6,497 nt of DNA. Source: Nitrospinota bacterium (lineage in GTDB: Bacteria > UBA8248). A model generated the notes under the pieces. That model did not search any database, was not told the origin of the DNA, and was given only the letters and a program-made list of their open reading frames with translations. Positions 1 to 6,240 of the stretch are shown here, piece by piece. Location of the stretch: positions 12,672 to 19,168 of the forward strand of contig DNYS01000028.1 of NCBI GenBank assembly GCA_003506735.1, given 5' to 3'. Each line of letters starts with the position of its first letter. Position 1 is the stretch's first letter. Position numbers and translations under genes: made by a program.

Positions 1-1
1 C

Positions 2-34
2 GGCGCGCTCGGCGCCCTCTGGAAGGTGGGGTGA
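2..34 (+). CDS. C-terminal end of an upstream gene (partial)
   Basis: Only the last ten codons and a TGA stop (32-34) fall inside the window. The readable tail is GALGALWKVG, which is too short to identify. It is called because the frame is open from the window edge and its stop lies one codon before the GTG of the next gene, in the same frame, a typical tight operon junction. The Shine-Dalgarno-like bases of the next gene (GGAAGG at 21-26, GGGG at 28-31) lie inside this tail. The other two forward frames are also open here, so the assignment rests mainly on spacing. Confidence 0.35.
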   Translation, partial: GALGALWKVG

Positions 35-37
35 GCC

Positions 38-328
38 GTGGGCAGGACGATCACCTCCTTCAACCAGTTGGTGCGCCACCTGCAGCAGGAGGACTGGGGC
101 AAATTCCGCCGGGCCCTCCGCCGCGAGGACCAGCAGCTTCTCGACGAGTTGTTCGAGATGGCCCGCTTCCACGCCGCGCCCGCCGCCTACGCGAGCCGCC
201 CCAACCCGATGGAGCCCATCGTGGTCGGCATGCTCATCGAGATGCTCAAGCGCCTCCGCGAGGTGGAGGAGCGCCTGCCCAAGGGCGAGGCCCCCTCGGA
301 CGGCGCGCAGCAGCGCCTCGATTTTTGA
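38..328 (+). CDS. Small hypothetical protein encoded just upstream of the family-B polymerase
   Basis: I do not recognise this 96-residue protein. It is soluble-looking, with no signal peptide or membrane segment. The N-terminal half is rich in charged residues and Gln and probably helical. A middle segment reads ARFHAAPAAYASRPNPMEP, and a second amphipathic helix follows (about residues 61-80, ending LKRLREVEERL) that could pair with a partner protein. The C-terminus is short and polar. The GTG start is preferred because purine-rich bases (GGAAGG, GGGG) sit 6-16 bases upstream and it follows the previous stop by three bases. Its TGA stop is 7 bases before the polymerase ATG, so the two are very likely co-transcribed and probably co-translated. 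A role as a small accessory or regulatory partner of the polymerase is inference from position only. The amino-acid composition looks like a real protein rather than a GC-driven shadow frame. Confidence 0.75.
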   Translation: MGRTITSFNQLVRHLQQEDWGKFRRALRREDQQLLDELFEMARFHAAPAAYASRPNPMEPIVVGMLIEMLKRLREVEERLPKGEAPSDGAQQRLDF

Positions 329-330
329 GG
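327..330 (+). promoter_or_regulatory. Ribosome binding site of the polymerase gene
   Basis: GAGG lies 5 bases before the ATG at 336 and overlaps the TGA stop (326-328) of the small gene upstream. This supports the ATG start and suggests that translation of the two genes is coupled. Confidence 0.55.
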
Positions 331-335
331 TTCCG

Positions 336-2558
336 ATGCACAGTGGCGGCTGGGTTTTCGACGTCTATCCCGAGCCGGGCGGCATGGCCCTCTGGCTCGT
401 CGGCGAGGCGGGAGAGAGCCGCAAATTTCATGTCCCCTTCACGCCCTCGTTCTACCTCGACGCCGCGCCCGAGGGCCTGCTCCGCTACCTGGCCCGGATC
501 GGCGTGCCCACCGAGATCCGGGAGAGCCGCCGGCGCCATCTGGATTCGGGCGATGAGGTTTCGGTCGCCGAGGTCAAGGTGGGCGAGGCGCCGCTCTATG
601 CGGGCGTGGTCGCCTCGCTTCAGCGGCGTTTTCCGGAGCGGGATTTTTTCACCTGCGACATCGAGGTGGAATCGCTCTTTTTCTACGAGACCGGGCTCTT
701 TCCCCTTGCGCGGATCGAGGCCGAGGCCGGCGCGGACGGACGCCTCCTCGCCTGGGAGATGCGCGACGATCCCTGGTCGCCCGCCTACGCGCTGCCGCCC
801 CTGACGATCATGGAACTGGGCCTCGAAGACGCGGCCGCGCATCCCAAACAGCTGGCCGCGGGAAGCGGCTCGGGAGCGAGGGGCGGACTCAGCGTGCGCA
901 TCGAGGGGCGCGAGTACGTCATCGAGCCGGGTTTTGAGGCGCGCGAGCTCACCCGCCTCATCGAGCGCCACGACCCGCACGTCATCCTCACCGAGTGGGG
1001 GGACGACTATCTCCTGGCGGCGCTCTCGCGGCTTCCGGATTTCGGGCGAATCCCCTTTCACCGCGGGGGCGGGGCGCTCGCGCGGCGCGGGCGGGCGCGG
1101 AGCTACTACACCTACGGCAAGGTGGTCTACAGCGCGCCCTCTTATTTTTTTCGCGGCAGGTGGCACCTGGACCGGCGAAGCTCGTTCGTCGTGCACGAGT
1201 CGGGCCTGGAGGGTCTTTTCGAGCTCGCCCGCCTGAGCAAAAAGACGGTCCAGCGGGCGGCGCGGCTGAGCACGGGCTCGATCATCTCGGCCATGCAGCT
1301 CGAGGTCGTCATCGGCGACGGCTGCCTGGTGCCCTGGCGCAAGGGGACGGTCGAGGAGCCCAAGACGGCCGAGGAGCTGCTCACCATCGACAAGGGCGGG
1401 CTGACCTACCAGCCGAGGCCGGGCCTCTACGAGAACGTGGGCGAGATCGATTTCTCGTCCATGTACCCCACGCTCATGTCCGAGTACAACCTTTCGCCCG
1501 AGACGATGAACTGCGCCTGCTGCGCCCCGGTTGCAGGCGCGGGGACCGTCCCCGAGGCGGGCTATCACACCTGCCGGCGGCGGCGCGGCTTCGTCCCCCG
1601 GACGATCGCGCCCCTCCTCGAGAAGCGGCTGGACTACAAGCGCCGGATGCGCCGGGCGGCGGACCCGGCGCTGCGCGAGGCGCTCGATCGCCGCCAGAGG
1701 GGGATCAAGTGGCTCCTCGTCACCTGCTTCGGCTACCTCGGCTACAAGAACGCGCGCTTCGGGCGGATCGAGGCGCACGAGGCGACGACGGCGCTGGGCC
1801 GCGAGAAGCTCCTCCAGGCGAAAGAGGTCGCCGAGGCGCGGGGCTACGCGATGCTCCACGCCCTGACGGATTGCGTCTGGGTGGCGAAGGAGGGCGCGAG
1901 CGAGGCCGACTACCGGGCGCTCTCGAGGGATATCTCGCGGGCGACGGGCATCGCCGCCGAACTCGAGGGTGTCTACCGCTGGCTCGCCTTCGTGCCCTCG
2001 CGGGGGAATTCGCGCGTGGGCGTGCCCAACCGCTTCTTCGGCGTCTTCGGGGACGGGGAGACCAAGATCCGGGGCATCGAGCTGCGCCGCTCCGACACGG
2101 CGCCCCTCATCCGGCGCGTTCAAGAGGAGATGCTCGGCGCCCTCTTCGGGGCGGCGGACGCGGCGGCCTACCGGGCGCTCGCGCCCCGGCTGTTAGAGAT
2201 GCTCGAGGGCGAGCTCATCGGCCTGCGCGAGGGGCGGGTGGACGTGCGCCAGCTGGCCGTCACGCGGCGCCTCTCGCGCGAGCCGCATGAATACAAGGCC
2301 GCGGGCGCGGCGGCCCTGGCGGCCGGAGAGATGCTCTCGCTCGGGGTCAAGCTCCGCGCCGGGGAGAAGATCGAACTCATCTTCACGGACGCGCGGGCGA
2401 AGTTTCCCGGCGACCGGGCGAAGGCGCTCGCCCTCTGGGACGGCAGCCGGGGCTACGACGCCGAGTGGTACGCGGAGGAGCTTTTCAAGGCCGCGGCCTC
2501 GCTTCTTTTTCCGGTGGGACTCGGAAGCGGGGACCTGAAAAAGCGGTTTCCGCCCTAG
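336..2558 (+). CDS. Family-B DNA polymerase, PolB2-like, with degraded exonuclease motifs
   Basis: This 740-residue protein has the layout of a family-B DNA polymerase, which extends a primer on a DNA template. An N-terminal domain (about 1-150) contains the ESLFFYETGLFPL segment. A 3'-5' exonuclease-like domain follows (about 155-330). The palm and fingers hold motif A, DFSSMYPT (372-379, Asp372 metal ligand), motif B, KWLLVTCFGYLGY (458-470), and motif C, ALTDCVWV (509-516, Asp512). The segment NRFFG...TKIRGIELRRSD (565-587) matches the KKRY/thumb-entry region. The exonuclease looks inactive. At Exo I the usual DxE is GLE (162-164). At Exo II the usual Asn and Asp are Trp221 and Leu226. At Exo III the Asp position is Glu292. 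Motif C has Leu510 where DTD has its first Asp, and motif B has Val462 for the usual Asn. Cys393, Cys395, Cys396, His411 and Cys413 between motifs A and B could bind zinc. Altered exonuclease and catalytic motifs are known in archaeal PolB2. A lesion-bypass or accessory role is inference. The family assignment is firm; the PolB2 subgroup is likely. Confidence 0.93.
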   Translation: MHSGGWVFDVYPEPGGMALWLVGEAGESRKFHVPFTPSFYLDAAPEGLLRYLARIGVPTEIRESRRRHLDSGDEVSVAEVKVGEAPLYAGVVASLQRRFPERDFFTCDIEVESLFFYETGLFPLARIEAEAGADGRLLAWEMRDDPWSPAYALPPLTIMELGLEDAAAHPKQLAAGSGSGARGGLSVRIEGREYVIEPGFEARELTRLIERHDPHVILTEWGDDYLLAALSRLPDFGRIPFHRGGGALARRGRARSYYTYGKVVYSAPSYFFRGRWHLDRRSSFVVHESGLEGLFELARLSKKTVQRAARLSTGSIISAMQLEVVIGDGCLVPWRKGTVEEPKTAEELLTIDKGGLTYQPRPGLYENVGEIDFSSMYPTLMSEYNLSPETMNCACCAPVAGAGTVPEAGYHTCRRRRGFVPRTIAPLLEKRLDYKRRMRRAADPALREALDRRQRGIKWLLVTCFGYLGYKNARFGRIEAHEATTALGREKLLQAKEVAEARGYAMLHALTDCVWVAKEGASEADYRALSRDISRATGIAAELEGVYRWLAFVPSRGNSRVGVPNRFFGVFGDGETKIRGIELRRSDTAPLIRRVQEEMLGALFGAADAAAYRALAPRLLEMLEGELIGLREGRVDVRQLAVTRRLSREPHEYKAAGAAALAAGEMLSLGVKLRAGEKIELIFTDARAKFPGDRAKALALWDGSRGYDAEWYAEELFKAAASLLFPVGLGSGDLKKRFPP

Positions 2559-3226
2559 TCCCCGGCCGGCTCGATGCAGGCGGGATCGTCGTTGCCCGGG
2601 TCGTTCACATGGCGGCTGACGGGATGGGCCTCCATCTCCCCGGCCGGATAGGGGCAAAGCAGGCGATCGAGCGTCCGGAGTTTCTCGTTGGCCGGGTCCA
2701 ACCAGGCGCCGTAGTCCCCGGGCGCGATGATGACGGGCATGCGCGGGTGAATTTCGCCCACCCTCTCGTTGGGCGAGGTGGTGAGGATGGCGCAGGTTTC
2801 AAGCTCGGAGCCGTCCTCGCCGCACCACCCTTCCCATATACCGGCCAGGGCGAAGGGGCGCCGGTCCTTCATGCGGATCAAGAAGGGCTGTTTCGCCGCG
2901 CCGGTATTCGCCCACTCGTAGAACCCGCTGGCCGGGATGAGGCACCGCCGCCGTTTCATGGCGGCCCGGAAGGAGGGTTTTTCCGCCGCCGTCTCGGAGC
3001 GGGCGTTGATCATCCGGGCGCCGATGGCGGGATCTTTCGCCCACGAGGGGATCAACCCCCACCGGAGGAGGGTGAACTCGCGCGCCCCGCCGGTGGCGGC
3101 GCGGACGGCGGCCACCGGCTGGCTCGGGGCGATGTTGAAGCGGGGGGGCAGCTCGCCCATGATCGTGAGCGAGAAAAGCTCCTCGAGCATGGACTTGGGC
3201 GCGATGAGGGTGAAGCGCCCGCACAT
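2555..3226 (-). CDS. yedK: SRAP-domain protein (YedK/HMCES family), abasic-site protector
   Basis: The 223-residue protein begins MCGRFTL, the hallmark of the SRAP family. After removal of Met1, Cys2 becomes the N-terminal residue that forms a thiazolidine crosslink with an abasic site in single-stranded DNA, shielding it from strand cleavage and error-prone repair. The other active-site residues are present at nearly the same numbers as in E. coli YedK: Asn74 (in MINARSE), Glu104 (in GFYEW) and His160 (in HPRMPVII). FNIAPSQ (30-36) and LRWGLIPSWAKD (54-65) are further family signatures. Length is normal. The ATG at 3226 is fixed by the need for Cys at position 2. It lies three bases after the stop of the dehydrogenase gene, so it is probably the last gene of that leftward operon. 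Its 3' end overlaps the end of the polymerase gene by four bases. Functionally it fits the polymerase better than the metabolic genes. The exact physiological role in this organism is inferred. Confidence 0.96.
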   Translation of the reverse strand: MCGRFTLIAPKSMLEELFSLTIMGELPPRFNIAPSQPVAAVRAATGGAREFTLLRWGLIPSWAKDPAIGARMINARSETAAEKPSFRAAMKRRRCLIPASGFYEWANTGAAKQPFLIRMKDRRPFALAGIWEGWCGEDGSELETCAILTTSPNERVGEIHPRMPVIIAPGDYGAWLDPANEKLRTLDRLLCPYPAGEMEAHPVSRHVNDPGNDDPACIEPAGD

Positions 3227-3229
3227 GGC

Positions 3230-4276
3230 TCAGTCCGCCCGCCAGGCGACGCCGTTCACGATATCGATCGGCTCCTCGCCGTCGATGACGCGGTGGACGT
3301 TCGCCATCCAGGATTCGAGTTCACGGACCAGGTTCTCGTTGTCCCCGCCCGCGAGGTGGGGGGTCGGAAAGACGCCGGGATGATCGAGGAGCGGATGGTC
3401 GGTGGGAAACGGCTCGGGATCGAAAACATCGAGCCCGGCGCCCGCGATGTGGCCATCCTCCAGGGCGCGGAGGAGGGCACTCAGATCGACGAGGGGGCCG
3501 CGGCTGATGTTGATGATGTAGGAGCCCGCGGGCATGGCGCGAAGGGCCTCCTCGCCGACGATGTGGCGCGTATCCTCGTTCAGCATCAACCCGGGAAAGA
3601 TGACGTCCGAGGTGCGGAAAAGCTCGTCCTGGGTGACCGGGCTCGCTCCCGTCTTCCGGTCGATCCACTCCGGGAGAGGGGAGCGGTTCCAGTAGCGGAC
3701 CTCCATCCCGAACGCTTTCGCCCGGATCGAAACGGCGCGGGAGATTTCGCTCATGCCGAGCAGGCCGAGGCGCATCCCCCGGAGCGGGCGGACGCCCTCG
3801 ATCTGGGTCCAGTTGTAGGCGCTGCCGTCGGGCCGGGTAGGCGAGAGGGGTTTATTCGATCCCTCCCTGAGCGACCGGGCGGATTCGGGCATGTTGCGCA
3901 CCAGGTTGAGAAGGAGAGCGAGGGAGTGATCGGCGACCGAATCCACGATGGGGCGGCCGCAAAACGAGACGGCGACGCCGGCCCGGGCGGCGGCCTCGGC
4001 ATCCACTTTTTCCCCGAACGCGGTGGCCACCTGAATCAGGCGCAGGCGCTTGGCTTTATCGAACAGCCCCGCCGGCAGGGGGGCGTTTTTGGTCAGGTAG
4101 AATTCGGCCTCCTCCAGCGCTTTCATCCGTTTTTCGGGGTCCGGCTCAATGATGAATTCTACGCGCCCGGGCGAGATCGCCGCGTCGATTCGGCTCTGGT
4201 GCTCGGGTGAGATCGGGCGGCCCCGGGTGGATCCGAACGCGGGGTGATAGGAAATGACTGCACGGGGGATCGGCAT
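3230..4276 (-). CDS. D-isomer-specific 2-hydroxyacid dehydrogenase family protein
   Basis: Enzymes of this family interconvert 2-ketoacids and D-2-hydroxyacids using NAD(P)H in the cytoplasm. From the preferred start the protein has 348 residues. The catalytic triad is recognisable: Arg259 in NISRGPLVD, Glu288 in DVFDPEP and His307 in TPHLAG. The nucleotide-binding turn is GLLGMSEIS (171-179), where the usual GxGxxG has Ser at its second and third Gly positions. The second strand ends in YWNRSP (195-200) rather than in an acidic residue, which suggests NADP(H) over NAD(H). The ATG at 4276 is chosen because GGAG stands 8 bases upstream. An in-frame GTG at 4312 would add 12 residues and overlap the dehydratase stop, but it has no clear ribosome site. 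The gene lies 28 bases after the dehydratase gene and 3 before the SRAP gene. The substrate cannot be read from sequence; a keto- or hydroxy-acid linked to the dehydratase is plausible. Confidence 0.9.
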   Translation of the reverse strand: MPIPRAVISYHPAFGSTRGRPISPEHQSRIDAAISPGRVEFIIEPDPEKRMKALEEAEFYLTKNAPLPAGLFDKAKRLRLIQVATAFGEKVDAEAAARAGVAVSFCGRPIVDSVADHSLALLLNLVRNMPESARSLREGSNKPLSPTRPDGSAYNWTQIEGVRPLRGMRLGLLGMSEISRAVSIRAKAFGMEVRYWNRSPLPEWIDRKTGASPVTQDELFRTSDVIFPGLMLNEDTRHIVGEEALRAMPAGSYIINISRGPLVDLSALLRALEDGHIAGAGLDVFDPEPFPTDHPLLDHPGVFPTPHLAGGDNENLVRELESWMANVHRVIDGEEPIDIVNGVAWRAD

Positions 4277-4284
4277 AAAAAAAT

Positions 4285-4288
4285 CTCC
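4285..4288 (-). promoter_or_regulatory. Ribosome binding site deciding the dehydrogenase start
   Basis: On the minus strand GGAG is followed by an 8-base AT-only spacer, including seven T, and then the ATG at 4276. No comparable site precedes the alternative in-frame GTG at 4312. The unstructured T-rich spacer stands out from the GC-rich surroundings and should leave the start accessible. Confidence 0.6.
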
Positions 4289-4304
4289 ATAACGAAAAGA
4301 ACGA

Positions 4305-6014
4305 TCAGGCACGTTTGCTCATGAGGTCCCGCTGCAAAAAGTCGAAGTCGCATCCCTCGGGCGCCTGAAGGACGTGATCGAGAAACAGGCGCCGGTAGCC
4401 GCGCTTCCAGGGCGGGTCGGGCGGCCGCCACTCGGCCCGGCGGCGGGCCAGCTCTTCATCCGCCACCAGCAGATCGATGGCGCGGGCGGGCACGTCGAGG
4501 CGGATCGAATCGCCATCGCGCACGAGGGCGAGCGGGCCGCCGATGGCCGCCTCGGGGGATACGTGCAAAACGGTGGTTCCGCCCGCCGTCCCGCTCATGC
4601 GCGCGTCCGATACGCGGACGATATCCCGGACGCCCGCCTCGAGCAGTTTTTTGGGGATGGGGAGGAACCCGGCCTCCGGGAAGCCCGGACCGCCGATGGG
4701 GCCCGCGTTCTGGAGGACGAATACGCTGTCCGCCGCCGCGCCGAGGTCGGGATCGTCGATCCGCCGGATCATGTCCTCCTGGGAGCGGAAGACGACGGCT
4801 CGTCCGGTGTGGGTGAGTTTGTCGGGCGATGCGGCCGATATTTTGAGGACGGCGCCCTCGGGGGCGAGGCTTCCATTGAGAACGACGATTCCGCCCTGGT
4901 GGGCGAAGGGGTTCTCGCGCGGGCGAATCACCTCCTGCCAGGGCTGGGCGTGTTTCACGCTTGCGAGATTTTCGGCGACGCTTTTTCCGGTGACGGTCAT
5001 CGCGCCTCCGTTCAGCAGGGGTTCGAGCTCTTTCATCACGGTGGGAATCCCGCCCGCGGCCGCGAGATCTTCCATGAGAAATTCGTCTCCCGAGGGGCGA
5101 ACGCCTGCGATCAGCGGCGTTGTGCGCGAGAGCGCATCGAAGAGGGAGAGCGGAAGTCCGACCCCCAGGCGGCCCGCGATGGCGGAGAGGTGGACCGCGG
5201 CGTTCGTCGAGCCGCCCACAGCCATGAGGACGCGGATCGCGTTCTCGAAGGCTTCGTGTGTCATGATTTTTGCGGGGGTGAGGTCCTCGCCGATCATCGC
5301 GACGATGCGGCGCCCGCTCTCCTCGGCGAGGCGGAGGCGGCGGGAGTGGACGGCGGGCACGGCGGCGAGGCCCGGAAGCATCATGCCCAGCGCCTCGGCG
5401 AGCGAGGCCATCGTGCTCGCCGTTCCCATCACCATGCAGTGCCCGGCCGAGGGGAAGAGTTCGCCCTGGACCTCCTCGAGGGTTTCCTGGGTTAGCGCGC
5501 CCCCGCGAAACTCGTTCCACAAACCGCGGCAATCCGAACAGGCGCCCAGCGTTTTCCCCTCGAAGCGGCCTCCGATCATCGGGCCCGCCGTGACGGCCAG
5601 GGCGGGGACGCCGGCGCTGGCCGCGCCCATGAGCTGGGCGGGAAGGGTCTTGTCGCACCCCCCGAGGAGGACAACGCCGTCGAGGGGCTGACCGGAAATC
5701 ATCTCTTCGGTGTCCATCGACAGAAGGTTCCGGAAGAGCATGGCGGTGGGGGAAAGATAGATCTCGCCGAGCGAGATGGTGGGGAATTCGAGGGGCAGCC
5801 CCCCCTCCTGCCAGACGCCGCGCTTGACGGCCTCGGCGATCTCCCGGAGGTTGCGGTGGCAGGGGTTGAGTTCGCTCCAGGTCTGCGCGATCCCGACGAT
5901 GGGGCGATCCAGATCCTTTTGGGTCAGCCCGAAACCCCGGGCGTAAGCCCCCCGGATGAAGGCGCTGAATTCCGGGTCCCCGTACTGGGTCAGGCCCTTG
6001 CGGTAGCCCTGCAT
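4305..6014 (-). CDS. IlvD/Edd-family dehydratase, probably acting on a sugar acid (aldonate)
   Basis: Family members use an Fe-S cluster and Mg2+ to dehydrate 2,3-dihydroxy acids to 2-keto-3-deoxy acids; known substrates are branched-chain amino-acid precursors and aldonates such as arabinonate, xylonate and phosphogluconate. The 569-residue protein keeps the three cluster cysteines: Cys52 (ELNPCHRN), Cys120 (GGCDKT) and Cys193 (HCMVMGTASTM). Asp121 and Lys122 follow Cys120 at the metal site. GGSTNAAVHL (267-276) is a family signature. Near the C-terminus SDARMSGTAGGT (469-480) supplies the serine proposed as catalytic base. That DARMSGTA form is typical of pentonate/sugar-acid dehydratases, whereas true IlvD usually has DGRFSGG, so a sugar-acid substrate is favoured over isoleucine/valine synthesis. 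The ATG at 6014 is chosen because AGGGAG lies 9 bases upstream and MQGYRKGL begins family-like sequence. The frame stays open far upstream, but that part is low-complexity and unlike the family. First gene of a leftward operon. Confidence 0.93.
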   Translation of the reverse strand: MQGYRKGLTQYGDPEFSAFIRGAYARGFGLTQKDLDRPIVGIAQTWSELNPCHRNLREIAEAVKRGVWQEGGLPLEFPTISLGEIYLSPTAMLFRNLLSMDTEEMISGQPLDGVVLLGGCDKTLPAQLMGAASAGVPALAVTAGPMIGGRFEGKTLGACSDCRGLWNEFRGGALTQETLEEVQGELFPSAGHCMVMGTASTMASLAEALGMMLPGLAAVPAVHSRRLRLAEESGRRIVAMIGEDLTPAKIMTHEAFENAIRVLMAVGGSTNAAVHLSAIAGRLGVGLPLSLFDALSRTTPLIAGVRPSGDEFLMEDLAAAGGIPTVMKELEPLLNGGAMTVTGKSVAENLASVKHAQPWQEVIRPRENPFAHQGGIVVLNGSLAPEGAVLKISAASPDKLTHTGRAVVFRSQEDMIRRIDDPDLGAAADSVFVLQNAGPIGGPGFPEAGFLPIPKKLLEAGVRDIVRVSDARMSGTAGGTTVLHVSPEAAIGGPLALVRDGDSIRLDVPARAIDLLVADEELARRRAEWRPPDPPWKRGYRRLFLDHVLQAPEGCDFDFLQRDLMSKRA

Positions 6015-6023
6015 GGGGCGTCT

Positions 6024-6029
6024 CTCCCT
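6024..6029 (-). promoter_or_regulatory. Ribosome binding site deciding the dehydratase start
   Basis: AGGGAG on the minus strand is followed by a 9-base spacer and the ATG at 6014. It is the best ribosome site near the N-terminus of the family-like sequence and argues against the longer in-frame extension. Confidence 0.6.
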
Positions 6030-6174
6030 TGGCTCGGTTCCGATGCGCGGGGGGGCCTTGCCGGGGGATGGACGGGTTCGGAAGGCGGCCGCGCCGGTGG
6101 ATGAGCGAATCTTCCACGATGTTCCGCTTTCGGGCAAGGCGCCCGGAGGGCCGGGAGGGTTTGCACGAGGGGGC

Positions 6175-6189
6175 AAATTGGGTAAATTT
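6175..6189. repeat. Short AT-rich inverted repeat, AAATT-N5-AATTT
   Basis: Two 5-base arms that are exact reverse complements flank GGGTA. The element sits in the only AT-rich patch of the divergent intergenic region, about 160 bases upstream of the dehydratase ATG and 50 upstream of the lipoprotein ATG. It could be a dimeric regulator's operator or a promoter component. The arms are short enough to arise by chance. Confidence 0.3.
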
Positions 6190-6199
6190 CGCACCTGCG

Positions 6200-6219
6200 G
6201 ATTCATGCGGCCCTGAATC
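6200..6219. repeat. Short inverted repeat, GATTCA-N8-TGAATC
   Basis: Six-base arms, exact reverse complements, flank eight GC-rich bases. The repeat ends 21 bases before the lipoprotein ATG. Candidate operator or small hairpin in the leader. No consensus of a named regulator is recognised, and the evidence is only symmetry plus location. Confidence 0.3.
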
Positions 6220-6240
6220 GGGTTTGCCGCGTTGGGATGA

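Larger units (their letters stand above)
6015..6240. promoter_or_regulatory. Divergent intergenic region between dehydratase and lipoprotein genes
   Basis: These 226 bases separate two genes transcribed away from each other, so promoters for both directions should lie here. The half nearest the dehydratase is very GC-rich. An AT-rich island around 6174-6190 and the inverted repeats at 6175-6189 and 6200-6219 are the only structured parts I see. No convincing sigma-70 -35/-10 pair could be read on either strand. The existence of promoters is inferred from gene orientation. Confidence 0.5.

Noticed and set aside
642..668. CDIE at residues 107-110 of the polymerase as an intact Exo I motif
   Set aside because: It lies in the N-terminal domain segment before the FFYETGLFPL stretch, which precedes the exonuclease domain in family-B polymerases. 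The true Exo I position, after PLTIM, reads GLE.
31..804. 257-codon plus-strand frame overlapping the small gene and the polymerase start
   Set aside because: Arg/Pro/Ser-rich shadow frame; the overlapping small gene and polymerase have tight operon spacing and plausible protein sequence.
246..2123. 625-codon open frame on the minus strand, antisense to the polymerase gene
   Set aside because: Arg/Ala/Pro/Gly/His-rich with no recognisable motifs, as expected for a GC-rich shadow frame; the plus-strand polymerase with family motifs explains the region.
995..2290. 431-codon plus-strand frame inside the polymerase gene
   Set aside because: Composition is dominated by Arg, Gly, Ala and Pro, with no domain signature; it is an off-frame reading of the polymerase.
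2465..4210. 581-codon plus-strand frame across the SRAP and dehydrogenase genes
   Set aside because: It is antisense to two genes with clear catalytic motifs and itself shows no family-like sequence.
4277..4312. T-rich stretch after the dehydratase stop as a possible intrinsic terminator
   Set aside because: Only a 4-base stem (AACG/CGTT) can be formed, and it does not abut the T run. The T run is instead the spacer between GGAG and the dehydrogenase ATG.
6131..6145. CGGGC-N5-GCCCG hairpin in the dehydratase leader
   Set aside because: A 5-base GC-only stem is expected often by chance in such GC-rich sequence, and no T run or conserved element accompanies it.
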